Counted from the stretch's first letter, positions 11,312 to 33,785 are shown. The stretch is 64,000 nt of DNA from Centroberyx gerrardi (GCF_048128805.1 NC_136016.1:3048501-3112500), one strand, 5' to 3'. Program-made: numbers and translations. Notes: a model not told the origin generated them from the letters alone.

Positions 11312-14300
11312 GGTGGAGGAGACGGAGCGCAGGTGTAAGTCTCAGCAGCAGCATATCTTTGAGCTGAAGCAGGAGCTGACCAATAGCACAGCGGAGCTCA
11401 AGCTACGACTAGCGCAGGCAGAAGGTAACACACACACACACACACACAGACGCACACCCTCATTTTATTCCCAAACGCACACAAGTAAAGACCAGCTTTA
11501 TCGCATGAAAACGAGGAAGTGTGTCTTCTGTGTCGCTCTCTAATAGACCGTTTGGAAATGGAGAAGAGGCGGTCCAAACAAGCCCTGGAGGACATGGACA
11601 GTCTACGCCAGAAAGAGGTACTGTCCTGCATCTTTGTCCCTTCACATGTAGCCTAATATTCCATTGGTAATCAGAATAACAGCCCAGTCAGAATAGAAAC
11701 ACCTCATGTGGCTACGTCAAAAAGAATAGACTCCTAGCCCATGCTGAATGAAGTGTTGTTCGATGCGAAGGGGATGGTGTTAGCCTTTGATAATCCGTTC
11801 AATAGGAGAATATTAGCGGCTAATAGCCATGTAAACACTTAAAGCAGTACTCCACTTAGTTTTAACATGGGGGTTATTCGGCTCTTGACCGCCATGAAAA
11901 CCAGAATATAAACTAATCACCAAGATCAGATGCAGCTGGACGAGTTTGTAGTGTTAGGATTTTTACTTCCCATTCATTTGAATGAGAAAATAGACTGAAA
12001 ACCGACTTTTAACACATTGGTGAACAGATTCAACAGCAGATCCTGCTTTTAAGACAATAAAGCATCCTGGGTCTGTTGTCATTTTGCATTTTTATTCTTG
12101 GTTTACACTAAAATTAGTATTTAAAAATAAAAGTAGATCCGGTCTCCCAAACAGGAGCTATCTCTCCTAAATGGTATTCCTCCGCTATGTTCTCTTCTAT
12201 CAATTAAAATGCTATTTGCCAAAATTAAGTTATAAAACGTTGGACCCACAGTCAGTTGAAAATCACAGCAGCAGGATCTGTTGTTGAATCTGTTCACCAA
12301 CGTGTTAAATGTCAGTTTTCACGCTATTTTCGTGGCCTCATTCAAATGAATGGGAAGTAAAAATTGCTTGCCTACCTCTTGCTTACTTAATTATTTATTT
12401 ATCAGGCTATTTTTTCCTTTTTTTCCTTCAATTGTAGTATGCTGTACTAATGATGTAGTATGATTTAGTAATCCTAATAAACAGTATTAAAAAATATGTT
12501 TAAAAATTCTACATTTTCTTTGTGCAGGTGGACCATGTGAATCGCCATCTAGAAGAGAGCGAGAGAGCGCTGCAAGAACGCATCTTCAAACTGGAGGGAC
12601 AGCGGATACAGTTGGAGGAGGTCAGATCTTGGAAAGAATATCCATGTAAAAAAAAAAAAAAAAAAAACCTACAGTAGACCTAACACAAAAAACAAAACTA
12701 GTGAACAAAGTACCTTGTTGTAACAGATTATAGTTATTTATTAGCTTTATATATGAACTAATCTCTAATTGGGATAATTTCTAGAGAACGAAATAAAGTA
12801 TGTAAATATGAAATGTGTATGTGTCTTGTAGGAACTGAGCAAGGCTAAGGCGGCGTGTGTGACGGAGCGGGCCCAGGCAGAGGAGGAGCTGGGCAAAGTG
12901 CGCGCTCAAGTCCGCCTGGAGGAGGTGGGTGTTAATGTCGGATTAAACAAGATGAATGAAACTTTTTAAATGTTGCAAAAAAATGCTATTTAGGTGGTTT
13001 CCATTAGGGTTAGATATTTGCCTGTAATGAAATCTCAGATATCCGGCAGTGATGATGGAGGTTCCTTTTCTTTGCACATTTTATTTAAGCATTTAATTGT
13101 TGACCATTGAAAAGATGTGGTGAGTCACCCTGCTTTAGAGAGTTGCTAACCCCTTTCATTGGTATGGCTCCCTCCATCCCCCACGCCCCTCCTCGCTCCC
13201 ACCTTGTTTCCCCTGAGCAGCAGGAGCACGTGGCGTCCTTGGAGGAGAAGCTGCGCTCTGTCCGTCAGTCCCGCCAGGAGGTCCAGACCCACTGCTCCCA
13301 GCAGAAGCAGACCATCGCTGATCTGCAGGCCAAGAACGGCCAGCAGAGCATCGAGATCGACGGCTTCCGACGCAGGATAGACGAGCTCCAGCAGGTCAGC
13401 GCCCACCTGTTGCACTAATAATGCCTATTACCCTGAGGCAACTGACACAAAATGGATCGCACACACGTCACATTAAAAAACAATAAGTTATCTGAAATGT
13501 TATTCCTGATGTACAGGGCGCTATGGCTCACTGAACTCTAAGCTATGGCAAAGTCCATGCGTCTGATACCAACTTCCAAACCCGTTCATATCCAAAAATG
13601 TCTGTGGACAAATTATGGCAATGACTGATAACTGTTAAGATATTTGGTCAATGTAAGAAATAGACGTAGGTCAGCAAACTATCAGCTCAGAGAGAGCATT
13701 GGTCCTGAATGTTCCTTTGATGTGAATTTTTCCAGATACATTGCAAAAAACATGTCCATCTTAATGAGTCATTAAGTCTCATGTTCAGTCTTATAATGTC
13801 ATTTTCATAGTTCAAACTTCACACTCCATCAACCTTTCAAGTTTAAAAACTTCCGTCTGCACGCATGTTCGTCATCAAGAAAACAGGTTTTTGGGGGTTG
13901 GGATTAGACTCAGTAAAAATGAAGGCCTTGACTTGGAATAGTGGACTATGGCAGGCAGACTGAGTAGGTCAGTAATTCAAAGGTTATTTCAAAGGTTAGG
14001 AATTAGGATTAAAAGGGAACAAGCATGGGATTAGGTCTGCAGGCTTCTTTCCCTTAGGATGTAGAGGGGAAAGCAATAGTGGAATTTAGCCGAGAAAAGG
14101 ACGTTCTTATGGAGAATTCAGATCAGTGGCCATTAACATTCTGCCAATGGGGTGAGATAATTGTTTCTAAAATATTAAGACTCAATACTTGCTGATGGAC
14201 ATTTCTCTTCCACTGTAAATGTCTCAGTGCGCGATGACGATGTTTGGGTGTTGAACAGTCGGTGTTCTCTTGGCAGGAGTTGTCGGGTAAGGACCAGGAG

Positions 14301-15594
14301 AAGGTGGCCGAGGTCAGCCGGGTGAGGGTGGAGCTGCAGGAGCAAATTGGACATTTGCAAGCAGAGCGGACGGCACAGGGGGGACTCAAAGAGAAAATCA
14401 GCGCTCTGGAAAGAGAGATGAAAGGTGCACTCTTGCTCACTTGCTCTTTATTTCCTTCCCCCCATCATCACTCTCTTTCTCAGCTTTCCCAAACCCTTTG
14501 CTCTCCTTCTCACTGTACATCTTTTTTTGTTGCCATATTACGCTGCAAAAGTGTCCTTCTTCAAGTCATTTAGTTTCATATTCAGGCTTCAAATCTTATT
14601 TTTCTTAAAGCAAGTCAAAAATAATTTCACTTTATGCCAGTGTAAATCAATTTATCCGGATCATTTTCTTGATACCAGTAGCATGATCTGCCTTATTTCA
14701 AGAGATTGTCACAAAACAAGATTTTAAGACTCAATACTAGAGAGAGAACGGAGAGGAAGAAAGAGTAGGAGGCATGAGGAGAGACTGGATAGAAGACGGC
14801 ACTGTGAAAAATGTCCATCTTGACAAGTCATTTAGTCTCATATCCAGTCTTCAAAACCATGTGAAAGATTCTGCCAAAAAAGCTCAGATAATTCCACTTC
14901 CACTTTCCTCACTGCAAAAAATCTCCATCTTAACAAGTCATTTAGTCTATCATTGAGTCCTAAAATCATCATTTTCTTAAAAAAAAGTGAAATAATCTGC
15001 CCATGGGGTTACATCATTTGACCTGTTTCCAATGCAAATTGTAGAATTTTTTAGAATCATGTTTCATTTTCTTGATAGTAGTGCAGTGGGAGTTCTGGTG
15101 ATTTTCTACAAAAAGAAAGTTATACAAACATCTTAGAACAAATATCTTGAAACAAGGCAGAATAAGCCAGTTCACTCCACTAATGTCAAGAAAATGACTT
15201 GATTCAAGAAAAAATTTCAAATAAGTTGCATTGGAAACAAGTGAAATGATTTTACCCCATTGGCAGATTTGTTTCACTTATTTTAAGAAAAAATAAATTT
15301 TAAGACTCGATACTAACACATTAGACTCTCAAATGTTTTCTCTGCCAGTCTTTTGAGCATTTCTAACCCCGTCCCGTCCTGCCCTGCCCTGCAGTACTGA
15401 CCAGCAGCCACCGGGAGGCGATCCTCGACAAAGAAAGCGAGATCTCCTCCCTGCTGGAGAAGCTCCGGCTGCGGGAGGCGGAGATCCAGAGGATGAGGGA
15501 GGACGAGGCCCAGAGAGCCAGCTACCTGCAGAGCGCCATCCTCACCTACGTCCAGGGCTCGCCGCTGGGCCACTACAGCAGCCCCAAGAAATGA
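3681..15594 (+). CDS. lrrc45: Leucine-rich repeat-containing protein 45 (centrosome linker protein), 17 coding exons, 674 aa
   Basis: Coding exons: 3681-3909, 4647-4708, 5297-5367, 5669-5847, 5953-6081, 6835-6947, 8330-8388, 9076-9153, 10027-10162, 11133-11210, 11313-11424, 11547-11617, 12528-12620, 12832-12924, 13221-13394, 14277-14424, 15395-15594. All have GT-AG borders and join in frame to 2025 nt including TGA. The start [12 protein letters not shown] is family-like, and the total is close to the mammalian length of about 670 aa. Residues ~35-220 are ribonuclease-inhibitor-type leucine-rich repeats ([42 protein letters not shown]). From ~225 to ~655 the protein is Glu/Gln/Lys/Arg-rich coiled coil. 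The C-terminus reads [12 protein letters not shown]. In mammals LRRC45 is a component of the fibre linking the two centrioles and also acts in ciliogenesis; that role is taken from the family. Many coiled-coil exons are multiples of three and start in phase 0. RAC3 follows downstream on the same strand. Confidence 0.95.
4166..4372 (+). repeat. Copy of dispersed 'GAGAGTTTTAGTG' element in LRRC45 intron 1
   Basis: Begins GGAGAGTTTTAGTGTTCCAT and continues through GATGGTCTAAATGCCGTTTC to CGGTATCAGAACCCCCTTC. Related copies or fragments lie at 37653-38047, 53478-53615 and 57368-57565, and inverted at about 29350-29425 and 54545-54690. The adjacent piece from about 3985 (GATATCGCAGCCAATATTGG) probably belongs to it. 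Confidence 0.7.
4759..5232. mobile_element. MITE-like fold-back element in LRRC45 intron 2
   Basis: About 53 bp at each end are near-perfect inverted repeats: GGTAACATTTTATTTTCTGG at 4759 and CCAGAAAATAAAGTGTTACC ending at 5232. The pairing continues inward, e.g. AATGATGTAGTAGTTATATA near 4911 against its complement near 5125. There is no coding capacity, which is typical of a non-autonomous DNA transposon. Confidence 0.8.
5433..5610. mobile_element. Short MITE-like element in LRRC45 intron 3
   Basis: The ends TTAAAGCTGCTCTAGGCAA and TTGCCTAGTGTAGCTTTAA are inverted repeats about 178 bp apart. Related right halves occur near 29660-29730 and 53660-53720 (CACTGCCATTTGGGG / GTTGCCTAG). Confidence 0.72.
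6187..6325. repeat. Fragment of a common teleost 'AGTGTTGGGC...GTTACT' repeat
   Basis: Starts CAGTGTTGGGCTTGTTACTC and continues with AGTACTTG / AGTAATTTG / GTTACTCC motifs. The terminal CAGTGTTGGG and repeated GTTACT are a familiar dispersed repeat pattern in fish; no matching right terminus was seen. Confidence 0.5.
7440..7640. repeat. GGGTCC/GACCCG-rich repeat in LRRC45 intron 6
   Basis: Repeated GACCCG, GGACCCG and CGGGTCTCGGGTC words on both strands around AGGTCTTCACGGGTCC. The composition is unlike the AT-rich intron around it. Likely a dispersed element; the family was not identified. Confidence 0.4.
7988..8150. repeat. Long (TA)n tract flanked by an inverted repeat
   Basis: TTTTTAGAGATTTATTTATA runs into a (TA)n tract, which ends in its reverse complement TATAAATAAATCTCTAAAAA. 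A second (TA)n tract follows to about 8150. Expected to extrude as a cruciform and to be length-variable. Confidence 0.85.
9501..9818. mobile_element. Palindromic MITE-like element (family 'GCAAAAAATGTCC'), LRRC45 intron 8
   Basis: Left end CCGCAAAATATGTCCGTCTT with TCTTAAAATCGTC and ACAAGTGAAAAATTCTGC following. The right end carries the complementary AAAATCTGCC-type segment and TTTTAAGACTCAATACTAGA. Same family as the elements at 14911-15315 and 21432-21778. Confidence 0.75.
10355..10995 (+). repeat. Dispersed repeat with nested insertion in LRRC45 intron 9
   Basis: The flanks 10360-10440 and 10750-10990 match one continuous sequence at about 61845-62200 (shared words CTTTTACATTTGCTGTT, CCATGGCTGAACAGACAAAG, TTGATTGACAGGTGATCTC). 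The interior, about 10443-10730, is absent from that copy but matches the reverse complement of 28390-28535 in DCXR. This fits one repeat inserted into another. Confidence 0.65.
11838..12366. mobile_element. Copy of a ~600-bp long-inverted-repeat element, LRRC45 intron 12
   Basis: From AAAGCAGTACTCCACTTAGT through ACCAGAATATAAACT, AGATCAGATGCAGCTGGACG and TTCCCATTCATTTGAATGAG to the complementary CTCATTCAAATGAATGGGAA. The outer part of the right arm is missing relative to the fuller copy at 20009-20606 in RAC3. Confidence 0.8.
13738..15315. mobile_element. Cluster of 'GCAAAAAATGTCC' palindromic elements in LRRC45 introns 15 and 16
   Basis: Left-end sequences TTGCAAAAAACATGTCCATC (13740), CTGCAAAAGTGTCCTTCTTC (14542), GTGAAAAATGTCCATCTTGA (14804) and CTGCAAAAAATCTCCATCTT (14911) occur with right ends TTAAGACTCAATACT near 14180, 14720 and 15300. 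At least three or four partial or whole copies sit end to end around exon 16 (14277-14424). Confidence 0.75.
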
Positions 15595-18206
15595 CCCACA
15601 ATCCTCTGACCCCCCCTCCCCTCACAGGGTTCCTGCACAGGTCGGGGAAAGTCTGGAAATGTGTGGAATAGAGAATTTGGTGGTTTCCCGGTCTTGAAAA
15701 CTTGGAAAATTATGAAAAATTGTCTTTTTCTTTCTAGTTTTAGGTTCCCTGTCATCTTGCATACTATATCTGTTGACTATTGGCATAAATAATATTGAAC
15801 GCCAACCAAAATCTTCAAATCCAGTCAAGAAATGAAGGTCTTGGAAAAAGTCTGGAATTTTGAAATACGAACTGTGTAGGAATCCTGTCCCCCCCTCCTA
15901 GTTATTGCAGCTCATCAGTACATGTTTACTGCTGTAACTGTGTTCAGGTTCACTGCTGGGACTCGACATTCTACATTCCATATTCTATTGCAAATATGCT
16001 AATATATCATCCCTTCACCTACACACAAGCCTCACCACCGGTTCAGTCCTAAGAAGTATTCTTAACTCTAAGACACTGGTATTAAAATCGTATTTTTCTT
16101 CAAACAACTGGGAAAAAAGTCTGCCAGCAGGGTGAGATGATTTCACGTTTCAGGAATTTTCTTAGTCACATATTAGATCTGCCTTGTTTAAAGATACTGA
16201 TGCTTGTTTTTTTTAAAATACCCGAAACAAGTGAAACTGAATGGGAAACGAGTGGAAGTGTCTCACTCCATTACCTGGATCTTTCACTTCCTTTGAGAGA
16301 AAAAGAGAAACCAAGGAGAACCCAAACCCTACTGAACACACCACTAAACATCAAAAAGAAAAAAATCAAAAATTATGGCATTTATTAATCCATGCTCGGC
16401 TCCCAAAAATGTCTCAATACCGGCATTTTGCTACTGCATATTCATCAGGGTCTCACTTGTTTTCAGAAAAATATGATTTTAATGCTTAATATGAGACTAA
16501 GTCACATGTAAAAATTGACATTTTATGTTCTGAAACTTGACATTATTCATTATTACATGATAACCAATTTTTTATTATATCATTGCCAAGGAATTTCCAG
16601 TCCCAGGACTTTACCTCTTCCATTAACTGAGATGAATTGTGCTTAAAATCATCTACAACGCATTATTCTTCCCCCTGTTTGCCCTACAGGGACCAGTACA
16701 TATCCAGTCCCATTCTACTGGACCCATTCTACTGGACCCATCCTCCTGTCCGTCCGAATCGAATGCAGTGTAGTCTTCCATTGCTCATGTGTTTACGTAC
16801 AACAGTGACAATGTTTGATAGACATCAGAACAGAGATTTGATCCACTTAAGCCTTTATTTCGTATCTATCAAACCAAAAATAAGACCGTTTCTCCTCTGC
16901 GGCTCATGCAGAGAGCAATAAACCGGTTCACAAAATGTCATTTGCTGTTTTTTGCAGTGATATTTGGTGAAGAACCTCCTATTTTCAACAGCTGATGCAG
17001 TTTTTTAAAAATATGAATTGCTGTTTTATATCTTGATATCGTTTCAGAAAATCAGAGATTTCAGTATGCGCTTGATATGTTGTAATAAAAATTTTTCAGG
17101 TGTGTTTTTACCATTTTGCACTATGTTTTTGATTATATTTGTTTTTTTTCTATCAGTAAAATGCAATAATTTCTGAATGGTTTCTCCTCATTATTTCACT
17201 TATGTGTGATTCATGTAGCTGGTAGAGGCTAATGTAGAGTTAGATTTGCCTATATACAGATAACCTTACAATATCTGTGGTGTGTTGTGTAGATGGGGTG
17301 GGGATGGATGAGGTCACTGAGGCATCTTGGAATTACAGCCGAAGAGGTCTAACTGTCAAGATAGTTCACTTGCTGTTCCAGCCTATGAAATCCTTTGTCC
17401 ACTAGATCTTGCACATGCGCACATGTTGAGGTTCAGTTTATATGGGGTTTTGAAGGCTGCTTACTGATAGCAGTCCTCTTAAGTGATGATGTCATTTCTG
17501 GTTTTTCAGATTCTATCAAAATACCTTTTTTTCCCTCTATGGTGAAAATGAATGGGATTTTTGGATCCCGTTTGCCAATCGCTCTGTTTTTAAAATGGGT
17601 GAAATAATGCAAATTGAAATGACATAAGAAGTTATTATATATTTAAACGTGTTATTGAATTTTAAAATATTTTGCTAACAACCATAGTGTGGGTGTTGTG
17701 TTAACTTATTGTCACACAGCTGTGAAATGATGTAAGTATGGATGGCAATCTTTATTTTTATTGCAAAACCCACCAGAATCCACCTCAACTAATAAAGAAA
17801 TGCATAATAGAGGAACCCTCAAAGCAGCAATATTAGTGTTGGACCTAGTTAAAGGAAATCATTTTACACCTTTATTAAATTTCATATTGGACTGAATAAG
17901 GCGAAGACGTGTGTCAAATTCTGCTTTTACTCCCAGTCCAAAAAAAAAAAGCGAAGTCGGAAGTGTCGGGAGCGAACCCTCTCGTCGCCTGCCTCATTCT
18001 TTTGTTCCCTCCTTGCGACGCTGGCCCTTTAAATCCGCTCGGTCTTCTCCGGAGCCGCTCGCGCGCTGCTCGTCATCGACCCCTTTCACTGCGGCTCCAT
18101 CGCTGAGCGGACTGGCCCGCTGCTCTCATCCGAGACCACAGCGCAGATTGTCGGATCTATTCAACAACCACCGCCGGCTCGTTGGACACCGTCAGCCGCT
18201 GCAGAA
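15595..18206 (+). other. LRRC45 3' untranslated region, repeat, and RAC3 5' leader
   Basis: No coding exon. Poly(A) signal candidates on this strand are AATAAA at 16917-16922 and 17084-17089. About 16060-16510 is another decayed copy of the 'AAATCGTATTTTTCTTCAAACAA' palindromic family. From about 17940 to 18206 the sequence turns GC-rich (CGCTCGCGCGCTGCTCG), as expected of a RAC3 promoter and leader. A TTTAAAT at about 18027 is a weak TATA-like match only. Confidence 0.5.
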
Positions 18207-24737
<6,531 letters not shown>

Positions 24738-26968
24738 GGAGGAAGCGACGCTAAAACACAGTACATGACCATGAACAACAACCACTACTTCTCTGAGAGG
24801 ATGAGAGAGAGAGAAACCTAGCGAGAGTGAGTGTGCACTGCTGAGATTTTGTTTCTTTATATTGATGTTTTTTCAAAGTGATATTGGTAACAAGGCCAAT
24901 ACATAAAACCGTTTTTTTTACATTACTGAATAAGTTCGTTTCTCTGTGAAAGACGTTGACTGTCCATCTACTTTATACAGCATAGAACCACATCAAGTTG
25001 CCATTGTTTTATATGCAGAGGACCGACAGAGGTTTCTATTACTGTTATTCATACTGCACCATCCCTTCTTTCTCAGCCATGCTTGCTTGAGTTGATGCAG
25101 TGTTGACTAAATAGAAAGTGAACTGTGAATACGCCTTCAGGTTTGAAGTTACCCTTAGCGTCTGATCTAGGATCAGTGCGTGGTGCCATGGAAACAAAAT
25201 TCATACTTCTGGCATGCTAAAATCCGCAAAATGGGACAAAATACTGTCATTTTGGCAGCCTGGTCTCACGAAATTTTGTGAAATGAGCATGATTGAAATG
25301 CAGATAATGTGTTCCATGCACGAAAAGTGAGAGAAATACATTTCCCCACCATGAAGGGATTACGTGAAGGAGGCACGACTAGAAACTGGCAACCTGGGTT
25401 CAATTCCTAACTATTTTAAGCTTTTCTTATTTTAGTATGCCCAAAACTTTACCCGAGCCTTTACCAAATTGTTTCACTTGCCTAAACGTAACTGTTCGCC
25501 AACCTTTTCACATGACAAACGTGGAAATTTAATGTCCAATTTGTGTTATTGTCACATAATCCTTTCATGGTGGAGGAATGTAATCTTTACATTATTCCTG
25601 TCCACAACGCTTAATCTGCATTTTAGAGTTAATGCTCGTTCCACAAATTTTGCGAGACCGTATTGGTTGTGTTTTTTGTAGAGATTGAAGCAAACGTCCG
25701 ATCCTAGTCAAGTGTCTATGGGTAACTTCATCTAACTCTGTGAACATGTGACAGACAAGCATGCCAAACATGGGGGCTGTACAACCTTGCTGCCTGAGTT
25801 CTGCCTCTGGGGCGGAGGAGCTTGCATGGGTCTTAATAATATTCTCTGTCTTAATTTATCCCATTGTTTAGATCTTAAATATGTTCAGTGTGTGTGTGTG
25901 TGTGAGTGTGTCGCAAGCGTGCATGCGAACGTGCAAGCTTGTGTGTGTGTGCGCGCGCGTGTGGATGAGCACATGTTGGTATTGGTGAGAGAGCGAGCTT
26001 GGGTTAGTGTGTAAAAGACAGTATTGTTTTGAGCAAATTTTTTAGTGTCAAGTTTTTTGGTACTATTTCATATTGTATTGTAGTAATACACAAGACTTTT
26101 CAACAAACTGTCGGCATAAAGAAAGAAAAAAGTAAAAAGGGATATCGATGACAAGTCTAGTGATGTACAGAATAACCCTTAGAGAAGGAATGCGTTATGA
26201 ATATCTATCTACATGTACCTGAATATTTAGCTCTTGAAACTCTAAAACAATTCAAACTAAAAAGGATTCTAGTCGCTCACATTGAAGTTAGAAGTGTTGC
26301 AAAACAATGTACAATAAAGGGGCCAATCTTTGTGTAGTTTGTCAGTCGTGGCAAACAGTGCGGATTGCACCTTTATGAAATGCATTTCTGTATGGTTGCG
26401 GGACTCCAGTGTGTCTGTCTCCCTCGCCCGGCGAGACGCAGCACTGCGGTCCCACCTGTCATGCTGTCTTTGGTTGGCATAGCAAACTGTGTGGTTGAAT
26501 AATGTCGTGTCTGGTCCTGCCTAGGGTGTCGAAAATGTAGCTGAGAAACGCAGCAAAAAATACAAATCTACTATTGCATGGAAATTATCTGGTTATTTGA
26601 CCCACTGTAATTCTTAGGAGAGGTTGTATGATGAAATGCATTGGCCATGTACGTATGTAATGTAAGATGACTTGTATACTTGTTCCAATTGTTTGTCTTA
26701 TTTTTTATGACTTCACGTCTGTGTGGTGAAATATTTCAATTTTTGTATACTAAATACAAATGTATATGTAAGGCACTTTGCTTTCTGTCGTGACTGCCTT
26801 TATTCTACTGACGTTCAGCCACAAACAACACAGGGAAGTCAGTTGTGCACTTGATGAGTTTAATCAATGAATAAAATGAACCTGTATGTGTATAATGCTA
26901 CAGTGAGGCTATGAAGCAGGAAGTGTTTCTTTTCTTGGTCAGCCAATGAGGAGAAAGATAGGTTGGGG
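24738..26968 (+). other. RAC3 3' untranslated region and convergent DCXR 3' end
   Basis: No coding exon. Plus-strand AATAAA occurs at 26313-26318 and 26870-26875. The stretch also holds TG/CG dinucleotide tracts at about 25890-25970. A long fish RAC3 3' UTR is plausible here, but its end cannot be fixed from sequence alone. Confidence 0.5.
26799..26804 (-). terminator. Candidate DCXR poly(A) signal
   Basis: TTTATT on the plus strand is AATAAA for DCXR, 165 bp beyond its stop codon, the nearest such hexamer found. Confidence 0.45.
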
Positions 26969-30545
<3,577 letters not shown>

Positions 30546-33169
30546 GGCTCGTCGGATCCACCAAGATAAACTGTAGATTCACATGCAGTATATTTGGTTG
30601 CAGATGAATGTTAAAGTGAATAGTCCAAGTATTCTACCGGCATGACTGATAGATCGGAGCAAACAGCTACTAACACCCAGCTAACAACTTCCTACTCCCT
30701 TCCCTTCCTTCCTATCAAGTCGCCGATAGCTCGCCCGCATCCAAATAAATAATTGCTTCATGGATACTAAATTATGGTTATAGATTACAGTTTACAGCGC
30801 ATTACGGGATTGTTGCCTTACCCGGTTGTGTGCAGTTCTGCAGCGCTGACAGTTCAGTCTTGGAGGCTGCAGGAAGCTAACGTGTTTTTTTGTTTTTTTT
30901 GCAGGGCTCAAAGTTTAAAGTTCCACCAAAAGTTAATGGGCAAAAGATGCATATCTTCCAGGTTGACCTCCAGCCTGTGAACAAGGCAAATTCACCTTAG
31001 AGATTTATGCATCTATTTCATAAAATATATATGGACATATAAGGTCATATACACCACATAGTCTGACATATATTCCAAAATACAAGCAAATATATTTAGA
31101 TCCTGGCAAGCCGTTTCAACATGTAAATACATGTATTTATGACTAATGGGTTCAAATTCAAAACAGTCTTGCGTAATATGCCTGGGGGAAAATACATTTA
31201 GCAATACAGGAAACCCAATGTCAAATTTCAGTGCCATGTATATGAAAAAGGCCATTTTTGTTGGCTAATATTGACATTTTCCTCCATTTATTGTACATAT
31301 ATGGTTAAGATACAAGATTTTTATACATCTGGTTTAAGTTTATGTCAATACATAACATATATAACATATGTTGCATATGGGCCCAAATATGAACTATTTT
31401 TATATAGCTTATCAGGTACCATCTTAATTTATAAACTCAAATTCATCTCATAAGATTCTACTCAATTGGTGTGAACAGCAAACCCTTTGATTTTAGGATT
31501 CTACTTAAAGACTAGGATTCATAGTAACTGTGAAAACCTGTTATTCTGCTGTCTGCCCCCCACCCCCACCCCTCACACACACACACACACACACACGCAC
31601 CCTTGCCGAACCCTCTTCATCATCCACATCCACCCAGGAGGTGCTGAACCATGACAGTCCCTCGGCACTAAATCCACAGTCACTCCCCTCTGCAGCGTTA
31701 TATCACTCATGCATCCAAGCTTTTACCTCGAGAGAGTTTATCCGCCCGTCTAATCGATCTTAAATTGATTACAGACACTCTCCAGGAGGATGTGCCAGAC
31801 GGGATCCTATAAATCTGACAGGCATTTTGTTCCAATTAGAGCTGATGTCATTTACTATGCCTTCACTGCAGTAAATCGAGAGGCAAAGTATTGGCTTTAG
31901 ATGGTGCAACTTCAATGTAACTTCTGTTCTATGCAACTTAGTTGTGTTGGGTTTGTATCATCATTTGGAATGTTCAGTTATGTTCAGATATTCAATCCAG
32001 CATAAAAAAAAAACGTGATAACGCAGGAAGGTTTTATTCTTATTGAAACAACAAAATAAACAACAAAATAATACATCAGTGGTAAAAAGGTATACAAAAA
32101 AAAAAACACAGGAGAATACCTCTCGCTCCATTTCATCCACTGACCTGCAGTGGGATACATGCTCTGGATTTTGGATTCTAGTCTTCTGTGCAAAAAGGGC
32201 AGATTGGAGTTTTATACGAACATTTCCCAGAGACAGAAGGAAGCTCATTGGTTGAGTTACACCTCAGTGGGCGGGGCAAAAGAACCACAGTTTTTCAGAG
32301 AGCGAGTTAGCTAATCTGGCAAGCTCTGCCTCCGGGAAATATTTGTAGAACTAAAACTACAATCCGCGCAAGGAGGAGGAGAGTGTGCAACGGCAGTAAC
32401 ACACACACAAAAATGAAGTTTGCCCTCATATTTACACCAACACTGTAACATGTCACACACAGAAAGTAACGTATAGGAATTGACAAGATCAAAACAAGTA
32501 GTGCAAAACCATCAACATAGACCTGTTTGACATAGTTATAAACGGCAGTGGAATTTGGCGAAGAATATGAAGCTGTCAGAACAATTATGACGGAGACTGC
32601 GAAACGAATGTGTGCACACGCATGCATACACACAAACACTAGTTAAGAGATTTCCGTGAGAAAGCAACAGTCACACGCTGTCCTCACGCCAATACTTTGC
32701 AAATTTCTGTCAATCACACAGACACTCAATTCTAGACAGTCATCATATCAACCATCAATTCAATAAATGTCTGAGACCAAAGCAAAATAAATCTAATTTC
32801 ATCCAGCTCAGCCTCTTTAAACGTACCATAACCATGACTGATGCACTTTTCAATGTTAAAGTTTACACTTTGGGATAACACGACAACAGTAAAAGAACAA
32901 AAAGTGGTGAAACAAACTGCAAACAAGGAGAGAGGGCAGGTTGCGAGTGACAGGGGAAATAGTTTTCATTCAAGACTCAGCAAGTTCATAACCTCAAAAA
33001 CATTAAGAGTGACTCTCTCAGTGACAGTGGTAATGCTATGGGGTGCCTGTATTCAGGATGAGCTTCTATTCAGCCTGTGGAAGCAGCTTTAGCAGTGGAT
33101 GATAAAGCAAAGCTGAGCAAGTTCCTGTATGGGCCACAAATGAAGCATTCACACATCATTTCCTACAAG

Positions 33170-33260
33170 TGGTTCTATGTAGCTCAGTGGGAAGAGCATG
33201 GCACTAACACGCAGACTGGAGGGTTAGTTGTACAAACACCGCTAAGAGGCAGGGCTGCTC
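33170..33260 (+). repeat. tRNA-derived SINE-like head
   Basis: TGTAGCTCAGTGGGAAGAGC with CATGGCACTAACAC resembles the 5' half of a tRNA (A-box type TRGCNNAGTGG), followed by a degenerate B-box, GGGTTAGTTG. It looks fused to or inserted beside the palindromic repeat that follows. Confidence 0.5.
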
Positions 33261-33785
33261 TGGAGGCAAAAATAATCTCATTGGTTGAGTTAAACCTCAA
33301 TGGGTGGAGCCAGAGAAACAGTTTTCCAGAGTGCAAGTTGGCTAACTGGCAAACGTGAAAGGCAAAGAAGGAACTCTGGACAAAATATAAATAAATTCAT
33401 TTCATTTCATTCACTCATGACCATGGCATTCATGATCGTGGAAGGTCAGCAGCTAGCTAACTAGCTTACCTAGATAGCTATAGGCTAGTATGGCTAGTTT
33501 AAAGTTGGAAGGTCAGCTAGGCTAACTAGCTAACTTAGTATGGTAAGATTGCATTTTTTTTCAGTTACTAGCAAGAGCGCTAGGCTTAATAATATTAGCT
33601 ACCTCCTCTCTTACCCCTTGCCTTTTTCACTGGGCTTCAGTCCAGTGTTGCTTAGCCAGAATAACTGCTTGTTTGGCTCCGCCCATTGAGCTTCAACTCA
33701 ACCAATGAGATCATTTCTGCCTCCACAGCAGCTGCGCCACCTAGAAATGTTTGTACACTAAAACTCCAACCTGCCACTAACACTG
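33205..33785. mobile_element. Element with inverted ends 3' of RFNG
   Basis: Left block 33210-33350 (GGAGGCAAAAATAATCTCAT, TGGTTGAGTTAAACCTCAAT, GGGTGGAGCC) recurs inverted at 33640-33780 (GGCTCCGCCCATTGAGCTTC, ACTCAACCAATGAGATCATT). A third copy of the block lies at 32190-32330. Confidence 0.7.

Noticed and set aside
33170..33260. Possible tRNA gene
   Set aside because: The A-box-like half is good, but no anticodon arm, T arm or acceptor pairing follows; more like a SINE head.
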